This document shows positions 7,972 to 16,114 of a stretch of 64,000 nt of DNA, in pieces (position 1 is the first letter of the stretch; each line of letters starts with the position of its first letter). The position numbers and the translations under genes were made by a program. Location: the NCBI GenBank assembly GCA_964591175.1, contig CAZQAF010000002.1, positions 1 to 64,000 on the forward strand, given 5' to 3'. The stretch comes from UBA11574 sp964591175. Lineage in GTDB: Bacteria > Desulfobacterota > Desulfobacteria > Desulfobacterales > UBA11574. The notes beneath the pieces are model-generated. The model saw nothing but the letters and a program-made list of their open reading frames with translations. It did no database searches and was not told the origin of the DNA.

Positions 7972-7986
7972 TGGCACGATTGTTGA
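7972..7986 (+). promoter_or_regulatory. Sigma-54 promoter for the coiled-coil/thioredoxin/metallo-hydrolase operon
   Basis: TGGCACGATTGTTGA has a perfect -24 half (TGGCACG) and a -12 half TTGA in place of TTGC, with correct spacing. It lies about 115 bp upstream of the ATG at 8101. The 340-bp gap between the divergent genes also holds the 10-bp repeats and an AACCGGTT palindrome near 7923. Confidence 0.65.
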
Positions 7987-8100
7987 ACGGTGAATACTAT
8001 TAAGAATAAAAAAAATGCCGCTTTTAGCGGTATTGTCAAAATATTTTAAGTGTTCAATGCTAGAACTATTCATTTTAACTTTAACCCAAAGGAGGCAATC

Positions 8101-8418
8101 ATGAAAGCAATCAATTGTTGTAAGGCCATGGAATCGGAACTGACTGCATGGAAGGCTATCATCTACGACATAGTGCGCAAAATGGATAAGCTTCCAGGGG
8201 GTTCAAAAGAAAAATTTCTTCCGCATATCGAAGATCTGCATATCATGGTGGAAGAACTCGATCAACGGATCGAGGATATTCGGGAAAATTGTACCCCGGA
8301 AACAGGTATCGGTGATATCAGAACACAAAAGGAAGGATTCGATTACGAACTGTCCAAGCTCCGAGTAAGTGCAGAAGACGCCATGAAGATTCTCAGCGCC
8401 GGAGATTTCGGGGGATAA
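8101..8418 (+). CDS. Small helical protein of unknown function, 105 aa
   Basis: I do not recognise this family. The ATG at 8101 is chosen over a GTG-type start further upstream because AAAGGAGG precedes it by 5 nt. The product is mostly charged and probably helical, with heptad-like spacing (LHIMVEELDQRIEDIRE) suggesting a coiled coil, and has an N-terminal Cys pair (NCCKAM). It is the first gene of a sigma-54-driven operon with a thioredoxin-like protein and a metallo-hydrolase. Confidence 0.7.
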   Translation: MKAINCCKAMESELTAWKAIIYDIVRKMDKLPGGSKEKFLPHIEDLHIMVEELDQRIEDIRENCTPETGIGDIRTQKEGFDYELSKLRVSAEDAMKILSAGDFGG

Positions 8419-8466
8419 ATCTACAGCAGGTGATGACAACGAGGATTTTAAAAAGGTTGCGGTTGC

Positions 8467-8494
8467 TTTTCAAAAGGCGACTGCCTTTTGAAAA
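8467..8494 (+). promoter_or_regulatory. Intra-operon hairpin
   Basis: TTTTCAAAAGGC (8467-8478), a GACT loop and GCCTTTTGAAAA (8483-8494) form a perfect 12-bp stem between the first gene and the thioredoxin gene. There is no T-tract after it, so attenuation, mRNA processing or stabilisation of the upstream message is more likely than full termination. Confidence 0.5.
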
Positions 8495-8557
8495 CAATTG
8501 AATCGTATCAATCCGTCCACACAGATAATAAAGCATATCTGCCAAAAAGGAAAAATA

Positions 8558-8893
8558 ATGGCTGAAAATGTATTAGAAATAAATGACGGATGTTTTGAAA
8601 AGGAGGTCATCCAATCTAAAAAACCGGTAATCGTCGATTTCTGGGCACCGTGGTGTGCTCCGTGCAGGGTGTTATCACCGATTGTTGAAGAACTTGCTTC
8701 ATCTTTTGGCGAAAAAGTGAAGTTCATGAAATGTAATGTTGTTGAAAATCCGGTCATTCCCACCAAATATGGCATAATGGCCATTCCCAATCTTATGTTT
8801 TTCAAAAATGGCAGCGTCGCTCATCAAATCGTGGGAGTAGAAAGCAAATCAATCCTGGAAAAAGCAATTAAAAACCTGATCCGGGAAGATTAG
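8558..8893 (+). CDS. Thioredoxin-like protein with WCAPC active site
   Basis: The 111-aa thioredoxin fold protein reduces disulfides in partner proteins. The active site is W-C33-A-P-C36, where classical thioredoxins have WCGPC; the cis-proline loop AIPNL is present. The ATG at 8558 (preceded by AAGGAAAAATA) gives the normal thioredoxin N-terminus; an upstream in-frame ATG at 8498 would add 20 unrelated residues. The second gene of the sigma-54 operon is a plausible redox partner of its neighbours. No dedicated thioredoxin reductase gene is adjacent. Confidence 0.92.
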   Translation: MAENVLEINDGCFEKEVIQSKKPVIVDFWAPWCAPCRVLSPIVEELASSFGEKVKFMKCNVVENPVIPTKYGIMAIPNLMFFKNGSVAHQIVGVESKSILEKAIKNLIRED

Positions 8894-8984
8894 ACAAGTG
8901 TAATTTGCAGCCGGCAAGAAGATTGCAGGATTAGTTCAATGGGTTGAATATACATAAATAACAAACGGCTCAGAGGAATAAACC

Positions 8985-9947
8985 ATGAATCAAAAATCAT
9001 CCGTTTCCTTAAAAACAGTGGATCGTGTTGAAGTCACCACATTGATGGACAATTATGTGGATCTCTTACTCCCGAGTACGGATGTCGTCATCCGTCCCCC
9101 GCTGGCGAAGCAGGGCAAAATCAATTCCGATACACTTTTGGCGGAACATGGTCTTTCATTGCTCGTTACGGTCTTTCACGGAGACGATAAGCATACCGTC
9201 CTTTTTGACACCGGTTACACAAAGGTGGGCGTGTTGTATAATATGGCGCAACTCGGGATAAATGTCGAAGAAATAGAGGCCATTGTCCTGAGCCACGGTC
9301 ATATGGATCATACGGGTTCGCTTTACGGCGTCCTCGACAAAATACCCCATATGGTTCCGCTGGTAGTTCATCCCGGCATTTTCCGGTATCCCCGTTATAC
9401 CCGCCGGCCGGACGGCGCCACCAGCATTTGGCCCCAAACCCTGGTAAAAGATGAACTGAACCGGAAAAATGTGGACCTCATCGAAAGCAAAGCACCCGTA
9501 TGCCTTGCCGATGACACGATTATGGTCACCGGTGAAGTGGAAAGAACCACATCTTTCGAAAAAGGCATGCCCAATGCCCTCATGGAAGAAAATGGGGAAC
9601 TCGTTTTCGATCCGATCCTTGACGATCAGGCCATTGTCATGAAGCTGATGGGAAAAGGGCTGGTGGTGGTTTCCGGATGTGCCCATGCCGGAATTGTCAA
9701 CACACTGACGTTCGCACAAAAGATCACCGGGGAACTACAAATCCATGCGGTATTGGGAGGATTTCACCTGTCCGGTCCGTTTTTCGAGAAAATCCATGAT
9801 CCGACCGTCGAGGCATTGAAAAAAATCGATCCGGAGGTGCTGATACCCATGCACTGTACCGGCTGGAAGGCGACCCAGCGATTTCAAAAAGAGTTTACCG
9901 AAAGCTTTGTGCTCAACAGCGTGGGATCCAAGGTGATGCTTTCGTAA
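8985..9947 (+). CDS. Cytoplasmic metallo-beta-lactamase-fold hydrolase
   Basis: The 320-residue protein has HGHMDH at 104-109, a later CAHAGIVN metal-ligand segment, GGFHLSG, and the C-terminal MHCTGW. This set is typical of the 7,8-dihydropterin-6-methyl-4-(beta-D-ribofuranosyl)aminobenzene-5'-phosphate synthase-like subfamily. No signal peptide is visible, unlike the relative at 2107. The substrate is unknown. It is the last gene of the sigma-54 operon begun at 8101; the ATG at 8985 follows CAGAGGAATAAACC. Confidence 0.85.
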   Translation: MNQKSSVSLKTVDRVEVTTLMDNYVDLLLPSTDVVIRPPLAKQGKINSDTLLAEHGLSLLVTVFHGDDKHTVLFDTGYTKVGVLYNMAQLGINVEEIEAIVLSHGHMDHTGSLYGVLDKIPHMVPLVVHPGIFRYPRYTRRPDGATSIWPQTLVKDELNRKNVDLIESKAPVCLADDTIMVTGEVERTTSFEKGMPNALMEENGELVFDPILDDQAIVMKLMGKGLVVVSGCAHAGIVNTLTFAQKITGELQIHAVLGGFHLSGPFFEKIHDPTVEALKKIDPEVLIPMHCTGWKATQRFQKEFTESFVLNSVGSKVMLS

Positions 9948-10393
9948 TGAAGGTTGTTATGTATCTCTCTCCCCGACACGTAGCGGAAACGTACCATAAC
10001 GATCTGTTTAGAACGCTTTCTTTAATCTAAGGCTTCAAATTGTCGCGTTTCTATTTTCTTTTCTCTGCATTTTGCAGCTTTTCAGCTTCTTTCATAACCA
10101 TGTCATGAATTTCGAAATTACAAAATGCTTTATTTTATCAATTGCTTATATCTGTTTATATTCTGGGAGCAATCGTGGCATGAATTTTGCCGATTAAAAG
10201 ATCATCGAATGATGTAAATCAGCAAAATCCTATAGCTGAAAAGATTGAAGACAGAAGGATTCATCTGGAACAAGCCGTTGAGGGTCTGTTCGATTCAATC
10301 ATGTGCAACTTTTTATCAAAAGGAGGTGGATAAAAACAACTTAATATTTTTTTGAACCCATAGGAACAAGAAATCGAAGCCAAGGAGGAAAAA
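9948..10393. other. Intergenic region upstream of aprBA
   Basis: These 446 bp hold no convincing gene; a 27-codon frame overlapping the preceding stop was rejected. The notable content is the sigma-54-type element at 10176-10191 and a second Shine-Dalgarno-like AAAAGGAGGTGG near 10319 that is not followed by a usable start codon. Confidence 0.7.
10176..10191 (+). promoter_or_regulatory. Sigma-54-type promoter upstream of aprBA
   Basis: TGGCATGAATTTTGCC has the -24 GG and -12 GC exactly 10 bases apart and matches the consensus except for the last base. It lies about 200 bp upstream of the aprB start, which would give a long leader. No clearly better sigma-70 promoter was seen closer to the gene, but one cannot be excluded by eye. 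Confidence 0.6.
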
Positions 10394-10837
10394 ATGCCTA
10401 GTTTTGTCATTGAAGAAAAATGCGATGGTTGCAAGGGAGGGGACAAAACTGCATGCATGTACATCTGTCCCAACGATCTGATGGTGCTGGATGCGGAACG
10501 GATGAAAGCCTATAATTCTGAACCGGATATGTGCTGGGAATGCTATAATTGTGTGAAAATCTGCCCGACCCAGGCTATCGAAGTCCGGGGCTATGCCGAC
10601 TTTACGCCCCTGGGGGCAAGTGTTGTGCCGATGCGGGGTTCCGAAGACATCATGTGGACCATCAAGTTCAGAGGCGGTACGATCAAGCGGTTCAAGTTCC
10701 CCATCAGGAAAACACCGGAAGGGGAGGCCCCGCCTGACGGCGGTTTCGGCGTTGGACCGGGCACCCTGGCGGATCAGCTTCTGTTTACGGAACCGGCGTC
10801 CCTAAAAACCGATAAACTCTGGACACTCGGAGACTAA
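10394..10837 (+). CDS. aprB: Adenylylsulfate reductase subunit beta
   Basis: AprB is the electron-carrying subunit of the cytoplasmic APS reductase, which reduces adenosine-5'-phosphosulfate to sulfite and AMP in dissimilatory sulfate reduction. The 147-aa protein has two [4Fe-4S] cysteine sets near the N-terminus (CDGCKGGDKTACMYICP and CWECYNCVKICP), including the AprB-specific insertion in the first. A beta-rich region and the C-terminal tail that wraps around AprA follow (DKLWTLGD). AAGGAGG precedes the ATG, and it is followed 16 bp later by aprA in the conserved BA order. Confidence 0.97.
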   Translation: MPSFVIEEKCDGCKGGDKTACMYICPNDLMVLDAERMKAYNSEPDMCWECYNCVKICPTQAIEVRGYADFTPLGASVVPMRGSEDIMWTIKFRGGTIKRFKFPIRKTPEGEAPPDGGFGVGPGTLADQLLFTEPASLKTDKLWTLGD

Positions 10838-10853
10838 AGGAGGTGATCAAAAA

Positions 10854-12806
10854 ATGGAAGAATTCAAAACTGTCGAAGTTGAAACCGACCTTTTGATTAT
10901 CGGTGCAGGCATGGCCGGATGCGGTGCCTGTGTGGAAGGGGCGCATTGGGCCAAAGAAAATAATATAAAAGTCACCGTTGTCGACAAGGCGGCCATGGAA
11001 CGAAGCGGCGCCGTCGGCATGGGTCTTTCCGCCATTAATCAATATCAGGGTGAAAATACTCCCGTCGATTATCTCAGCTATGTCCGCCAGGACCTCATGG
11101 GGCTGTGCCGGGACGACCTGGTCATGGACATCTCCAGGCATGTCAACGGATCGGTTCACATGTTCGAGGGTTTCGGGCTGCCCATCTGGAAGGATGCAGA
11201 CGGAAACTATGTCCATGAAGGCCGCTGGCAGCTCATGATCAACGGCGAATCTTACAAGGCCATCGTTGCCGAGGCCGCCAAAACCGCTGTCGGTATCGAC
11301 AATATTATCGAACGCGTATTTGTACTTCGCCTCCTGCTCGACAAGAATGACAAGAACAGAGTGGCGGGCGCCATCGGTTTCAGTGTGAGAGACCCTATAA
11401 TTTATGTGTTTAAATTCAAGGCCTGCCTCGTAAGTTCCGGTGGTGCCGTACATGTCTTCAGACCGCGGTCAACCGGGGAAGGTCTGGGCAGAGCCTGGTA
11501 TCCTCCATGGAACGCCGGATCCAGTTCCTACCTGACCACCACGGCCGGCGCCGAGATGACCTCCCAGGAAGTCGTCTTTATTCCGGCCAGATTCAAGGAC
11601 GGTTATGGTCCGGTCGGGGCATGGTTCCTGCTGTTCAAGGCTTCGGCAACGTCAGCTACGGGTTTCAACTATATGGCCGAAGGTCTGGCAGAAGGGGGCG
11701 AACTTCACAACTGGCCGCCCTATGGAGAGGTTAAACCAATCCCAACCTGCCTCAGGAACCATTTGATGATGATCGAATGCTACCGGAAAGGTGACGGCCC
11801 CATATTTATCCATACGGACAAGGCTATCGCCAAAATCGCCGAACAGGCGCCCAATGAAAAAGCGTATAAGAAGGAATTGAAGAAACTCGAAGCCGAAGCA
11901 TGGGAAGATTTTCTCGACATGACCATCAGCCAGGCGATTCTCTGGGCTGCAAAAGATGTCTTCCCCGAGGAGGGACCTTCCGAAATCATGCCATCCGAGC
12001 CTTATTTTATCGGCTCCCACTCCGGTGCTTCAGGGGCATGGGTGAGCGGTCCTGAAGATATCCAGACCGACGAATCCAAGAATGCGTACTTCTGGGGTTA
12101 CAACCGCATGACAACGGTAAAAGGGCTGTTCGCAGCCGGAGACGGCGTGGGCGTATCGAGCCACAAGTTCTCTTCAGGTTCGTTCACCGAAGGTCGGATT
12201 GCCGCCAAAGCGGCGGTAAAATTCTGCGTGGAAAATCCTGAAATGCCGGAATTTGACGCCAAACTGGCAGAGGAAATCAAGGAAGAGATCGTACGTCCGA
12301 TGAAACACTATGAAGCGCATAAAAATTTCACAACTCTGGGTACGACCAAAAAAAAGTATGATCTTCCGGTGGAAGAAGTCAATCCGAATTACATCACCCC
12401 CAAAATGGCCTTATTCCGTCTCAACAAGATCATGGACGAATATGTGGCCGGCTGGGGTTCCATGTACAACTGCAGCGCCACCACGCTGAATATCGCTCTG
12501 GATCTGATAAAACTCCTTAAAGAGGACCTCTCCAAGCTCGCTGCTCGCAATCTCCATGAGCTGATGCGATGCTGGGAGAACATTCACAGGGTTCAGATTG
12601 CCGAAAGCCACACCCGGCATAAATTGTTCCGTGAAGAAACCCGATGGCCCGGGTATTACTACCGGTCCGACTTCAAGAAAATGGATGAAGACAAATGGGG
12701 GAAGGTGTTCGTAAATTCGGTTTACGATGCTGAAAAAGATGAGTTTAAAATGACCACGCGACCCATTATTCATCTTGTGGATATCAAAGAAGTCGTGGGG
12801 ATGTAA
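10854..12806 (+). CDS. aprA: Adenylylsulfate reductase subunit alpha
   Basis: AprA is the FAD-containing catalytic subunit of APS reductase. The 650-residue length is normal for the family. An N-terminal dinucleotide-binding motif (IIGAGMAGCGA) is followed by the fumarate-reductase-like FAD and capping domains; segments such as SGGAVHVFRPRSTGEG and AAGDGVGVSSHKFSSGSF are characteristic. A near-perfect ribosome-binding site (AAAGGAGGTGA) precedes the ATG. The usual downstream partner genes qmoABC, which feed electrons from menaquinol, are not next to it or elsewhere in the window. Confidence 0.98.
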   Translation: MEEFKTVEVETDLLIIGAGMAGCGACVEGAHWAKENNIKVTVVDKAAMERSGAVGMGLSAINQYQGENTPVDYLSYVRQDLMGLCRDDLVMDISRHVNGSVHMFEGFGLPIWKDADGNYVHEGRWQLMINGESYKAIVAEAAKTAVGIDNIIERVFVLRLLLDKNDKNRVAGAIGFSVRDPIIYVFKFKACLVSSGGAVHVFRPRSTGEGLGRAWYPPWNAGSSSYLTTTAGAEMTSQEVVFIPARFKDGYGPVGAWFLLFKASATSATGFNYMAEGLAEGGELHNWPPYGEVKPIPTCLRNHLMMIECYRKGDGPIFIHTDKAIAKIAEQAPNEKAYKKELKKLEAEAWEDFLDMTISQAILWAAKDVFPEEGPSEIMPSEPYFIGSHSGASGAWVSGPEDIQTDESKNAYFWGYNRMTTVKGLFAAGDGVGVSSHKFSSGSFTEGRIAAKAAVKFCVENPEMPEFDAKLAEEIKEEIVRPMKHYEAHKNFTTLGTTKKKYDLPVEEVNPNYITPKMALFRLNKIMDEYVAGWGSMYNCSATTLNIALDLIKLLKEDLSKLAARNLHELMRCWENIHRVQIAESHTRHKLFREETRWPGYYYRSDFKKMDEDKWGKVFVNSVYDAEKDEFKMTTRPIIHLVDIKEVVGM

Positions 12807-12825
12807 ATTCATTGTTCGTTACCTT

Positions 12826-12848
12826 CAGGTGCCGCGCTGCGGCGCCTG
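12826..12848 (+). terminator. Hairpin after aprA
   Basis: CAGGTGCCGC (12826-12835), loop GCT, and GCGGCGCCTG (12839-12848) form a 10-bp GC-rich stem with one G-T pair, 19 bp after the aprA stop. The following sequence is only moderately T-rich, so this could terminate or protect the abundant apr mRNA. Confidence 0.6.
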
Positions 12849-12910
12849 AGGCTTTGCCTGTTTACCGGTGAACATTTGATATTTGCACCACATTTAAAGG
12901 AGCACCCAAA

Positions 12911-13276
12911 ATGAAAAACCCGGACAAGGACAAAGACAAAATTGAGCATGTGACCGAAATTTATGTTGCAGTTTTTCCGGTGCGGTTCAACGACGATCAA
13001 AAGGCGGAGGTCATATTAGCCGGTTTAAGAAAAGATCCCGATTGGCCGAACATGTCACAGGTCCGGGCAACGGTTGAGACGCATGTGAAAGCGGTACCGG
13101 ATTTGGTAGCGCTATGTGATGAGATTGTAGATGAACAGGAGGATATAGAATCTTATCGGTTACTAAAGTTCGATAAAAACGGCATCCATATCCTCAGCCC
13201 TGATGACTTTCGATATCCCAGTGGCTTCCGGACTTTTGAGCAACGATTCACGAGTGCGGAGTGGGGCTTGTGCTGA
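12911..13276 (+). CDS. Hypothetical protein, 121 aa, downstream of aprBA
   Basis: I do not recognise this protein. It is a soluble, acidic alpha/beta-type sequence (IYVAVFPVRFNDDQKAEVILAGLRKDP) with no signal peptide or metal motif. AAAGGAGCACCC places a good ribosome-binding site before the ATG at 12911. It is separated from aprA by a hairpin, so it may be transcribed by readthrough or from its own promoter. An inverted repeat (GGCAGCCGCA at 13333-13342, TGCGGCTGTC at 13361-13370) follows it. Confidence 0.65.
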   Translation: MKNPDKDKDKIEHVTEIYVAVFPVRFNDDQKAEVILAGLRKDPDWPNMSQVRATVETHVKAVPDLVALCDEIVDEQEDIESYRLLKFDKNGIHILSPDDFRYPSGFRTFEQRFTSAEWGLC

Positions 13277-13386
13277 CAGGAAGCCGTTTCCTGAAAAGAT
13301 GACTGCGTAATGCCATGCAGCCATCCTCCACTGGCAGCCGCATGAATCCAATCAATTTCGTGCGGCTGTCAATTATTATGGTTTGA

Positions 13387-13647
13387 GTGTCAATCCGGAA
13401 GATGAAAGAAAAAGGAGAACATAAGAATTGGTTCGACCGGGGTTATAAAAACGGCTGTGAGTTCGCTGTAGACGAGGCGGATTATGATGAACTGGCTGCG
13501 ATTTATCGGGCCGGAGGCATTCCAACCAACTGGGATCTATTTCGTGCTGAAATTTTAAACAAACATCTGGGAGATAAACGTTTCGATTTTCAGAGCTACG
13601 CAGCCGGTTTTGCACGTGCTTGCATTGAATTTTTCGAAAAAATTTAG
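13387..13647 (+). CDS. Hypothetical protein, 86 aa
   Basis: This is a short acidic/aromatic protein of unknown family (WFDRGYKNGCEFAVDEADYDEL, then QSYAAGFARACIEFFEKI). The start is either the GTG at 13387 or the ATG at 13402; neither has a strong ribosome-binding site, though the latter is five codons in. It lies 38 bp before the SEC-C/TPR gene on the same strand. Confidence 0.55.
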   Translation: MSIRKMKEKGEHKNWFDRGYKNGCEFAVDEADYDELAAIYRAGGIPTNWDLFRAEILNKHLGDKRFDFQSYAAGFARACIEFFEKI

Positions 13648-13685
13648 CCACTGTCAAAAATTCTTACCACTAAAAAAGATTTTTT

Positions 13686-15044
13686 ATGCGCGATTCCAGT
13701 AACATGAAATTTAATACCCCGTCGGAGGCGGAATTCGAACCTGTTTTGAAACTCCTTCAGGGAGAAAATCCGGATATTATCGCTCAACACGTCGGCATTA
13801 CAGGAAAACAACTTCTTCGAATGCGCGACGCACTGATCGCCCAGGCTGAACGTGAAAGAGCCAAAGGCGTTAAGGTGCCGGTGGAAAACGTCGGCAGAAA
13901 TGAACCCTGTCCCTGTGGCTCCGGAAAAAAATATAAGCGTTGCTGTTTAGGAAAATTTAAAGCGGCCGGACAAAATAACAATACAGCCGAAGCACAAAGC
14001 CGCAAAGCAACGCAAAAAGAACAAGACAAACTGATCAAGTGTATTGAAAAGGCATTTGGACTACTCAGTTCACGAAAATATGCAGAAGCAATTCACTTCG
14101 CATCACGCCTGATCCGGCAATACCCGAATGAAGACAGACTTCACGATATCACAGCGACCAGTTATCTGTATGCCGGCGACTGTAAAAAGGCGATCGAGAT
14201 TTGCAGACAGAGGTTGTACGTCGCTGAATCGGAAAAATCCTATTTCATTAAACACAGGCGGTATCGGGATGCAGAAATCGACAAGCCCGCATTGTCTTAT
14301 TACTATCCACCCATCACCTGGCTGCAGAAATATTGGATCGCCCTGAAGGCCAAAGATTATGAGGCCATGTATCCTGTAAGGGAAAACACAAAAATTCTTA
14401 TGCTTGTACGAAAGCTTCAAACGACGGATGATCCGGATTTGTTTCCGGAAAAGCATTCCCAGGGTTTTGAACTGCGAAAGAATGCATTAAAGGAAACACT
14501 GGATAAGCTTAAAGCCACAGGATCTGAGAATATGGCCTATCTTTTGCCGCTGACATGTCAATATTCCTGGGCGGGTCTTTTTGTGCCTGAAATTATCTTT
14601 TCTTATAAAACCGACATGGCCGTTCGAGCCCTAATTGACATATCCATGTTCGGATTCGCCTATACTTCCGGTGCCAGCCTGCATTATCTGGAGAAATTGG
14701 GAGAAACGGCCATACAGCATATTGAAGACGCTTTTTCCAGAGACAAAGCATTTGATCCTATAAAAACGGGTATCGTATCGGTTCTCGGCAATATTAAAGG
14801 CCCCGCCGCATATAACCTGCTGTTAGGCCTTCTTAGACATAAGAGTTCTCACATCGTCAATTGGGCCGGAGATGCACTGGGTAAATTTAATAATATCAAC
14901 GCACTGCCGGCAATGGTCGCCGCCAATAAAAAAATCGGGGGCGAGAAAATGATCGACACAGCGATCCAAAAACTAAAAGACCTGCAAGATCTTGGACAGC
15001 GCGATTCAAATCAGCCGGGTCATGAACACTCCTTTCTCCCATGA
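13686..15044 (+). CDS. SEC-C motif protein with TPR/HEAT-like repeats
   Basis: In this 452-aa cytoplasmic protein, residues 1-60 look like a helix-turn-helix (IIAQHVGITGKQLLRMRDAL). Residues 70-90 are a SEC-C zinc-binding motif (C75-x-C77 and C86-C87 in RNEPCPCGSGKKYKRCC), as found at the end of SecA. A helical TPR-type region (KYAEAIHFASRLIRQYPNEDRL) and a HEAT-like C-terminus (VNWAGDALGKFNN) follow. The role is unknown; such proteins are usually adaptors. The next gene overlaps its stop by 4 bp (ATGA), indicating translational coupling. Confidence 0.75.
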   Translation: MRDSSNMKFNTPSEAEFEPVLKLLQGENPDIIAQHVGITGKQLLRMRDALIAQAERERAKGVKVPVENVGRNEPCPCGSGKKYKRCCLGKFKAAGQNNNTAEAQSRKATQKEQDKLIKCIEKAFGLLSSRKYAEAIHFASRLIRQYPNEDRLHDITATSYLYAGDCKKAIEICRQRLYVAESEKSYFIKHRRYRDAEIDKPALSYYYPPITWLQKYWIALKAKDYEAMYPVRENTKILMLVRKLQTTDDPDLFPEKHSQGFELRKNALKETLDKLKATGSENMAYLLPLTCQYSWAGLFVPEIIFSYKTDMAVRALIDISMFGFAYTSGASLHYLEKLGETAIQHIEDAFSRDKAFDPIKTGIVSVLGNIKGPAAYNLLLGLLRHKSSHIVNWAGDALGKFNNINALPAMVAANKKIGGEKMIDTAIQKLKDLQDLGQRDSNQPGHEHSFLP

Positions 15045-15331
15045 ACCAATTTAACATTCATAATGGCCCGAGTTCAGTTTTTCCCTTATGCCCCCATTGC
15101 GGACATAAAATGAGAAAATGGAAAGTTCCCATTGCTTCTACCTGGCCCCATGAATTCTTTTATGTCTGTTTTAACGATGCGTGTTCCTATTTTTTGGAGG
15201 GTTGGAAACAAATGTGGGAGCAACAGGCAACCCGGGCATCGTATCGCTGCCGTTTAGATCCTGACTCCGGTAAATATTTGCCCCTGCCGGTGTGGTCCTA
15301 TGACGCTCTTAAAGAAGATATTATCGAGTGA
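15041..15331 (+). CDS. Zinc-ribbon protein of the Ogr/Delta-like type, 96 aa
   Basis: It contains CPHCGHKMRKW and, about 20 residues later, a Cys pair with aromatic spacing (YVCFNDACSYF), a four-Cys zinc ribbon like the phage Ogr/Delta family, then WKQMWEQQ. It is translationally coupled to the SEC-C gene by an ATGA overlap and converges with an 11-bp overlap on the YkgJ-like gene. The gapped gene at 17517-17934 shares the CxxCGxKMxxWxVP segment, so the two are probably paralogues. DNA or protein binding is possible; the function is unknown. Confidence 0.7.
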   Translation: MNQFNIHNGPSSVFPLCPHCGHKMRKWKVPIASTWPHEFFYVCFNDACSYFLEGWKQMWEQQATRASYRCRLDPDSGKYLPLPVWSYDALKEDIIE

Positions 15332-16097
15332 CTGCCGGTTTGACACTCAGCACATGCTGTCCGAGCAGACCGTATTCAAGCCATCTCATGGCGAAATAAT
15401 AGAGTTCCACGTCATCTTCTTTTATTTTTCCCACGACTTCCGGTGCCACCTCAAAGCGCTCCAGAAATGTACTTTCCACTATAAAACGTTTAAAACGATC
15501 CAAATCATAGCAGGCCATATAAAACATTTCCTGGATGTTTTTGTTCGTAATCTTATTTCGGCCGAGGAATTCATTGCCGGTAATCGTTTTAAACGGTGCT
15601 TCCATCTTTTGGTAAACGGAAACCCCCTGTTCTTCAATCCACTCTGTTAAAGCTAAGGACCTGCTCGCCTCAAAACCGAGACAAAAGGGAACATCCATAA
15701 CAGAATAGTATTGTTTGCCGGCCCTTTCGGTTATTTTGGAACTTTCCGGTTGCAGCGGGTATATGCGGCAGGACCAGGGACGATCCGGATAAATCATGCA
15801 TCCTTGTCTTGTCACAAAGGGGCAGTTTTTTTCATCATCATCTTTCATTTTTAAAAGAACCACAGGAAGCCCTGTGTCCCCGATCATTGACATCGTGTAG
15901 TTTGTCAAAAATTCCCCCGAGGATATGTTCAGCACATTTTTCATGCGGAGGATGTCATAGGGTGTCAAAACAATGGTAATGTTACGACAACACCGGGTAA
16001 AACAATCAAGATCCTGTCGGCATTCAAATTGAAAATCGTTTTCAGGTGTCAGTACGGTCAAGCCCTGTTTTTCTTTTGACAAGCGTTTTTTAACCAT
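15321..16097 (-). CDS. YkgJ-family cysteine-cluster protein
   Basis: The 258-aa protein has the YkgJ (zinc/iron-chelating) cysteine pattern: CRQDLDCFTRCC near the N-terminus, then CPF, GCMIYPDRPWSCRIYPL and a further Cys in PFCLGF. Family members bind a metal or an Fe-S cluster; the role is not established. The ATG at 16097 is chosen because it avoids overlap with the upstream activator gene (stop at 16115) and follows AAAGGAAAAGAG. It lies 17 bp after that gene, so it is its operon partner and perhaps modifies or reports the sensed signal. Confidence 0.8.
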   Translation of the reverse strand: MVKKRLSKEKQGLTVLTPENDFQFECRQDLDCFTRCCRNITIVLTPYDILRMKNVLNISSGEFLTNYTMSMIGDTGLPVVLLKMKDDDEKNCPFVTRQGCMIYPDRPWSCRIYPLQPESSKITERAGKQYYSVMDVPFCLGFEASRSLALTEWIEEQGVSVYQKMEAPFKTITGNEFLGRNKITNKNIQEMFYMACYDLDRFKRFIVESTFLERFEVAPEVVGKIKEDDVELYYFAMRWLEYGLLGQHVLSVKPAVTR

Positions 16098-16114
16098 CTC
16101 TTTTCCTTTATATT

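Noticed and set aside
9947..10030. A 27-codon frame overlapping the stop of the metallo-hydrolase gene
   Set aside because: It is too short, has no recognisable sequence, and its start comes only from the TAATG at the previous stop.
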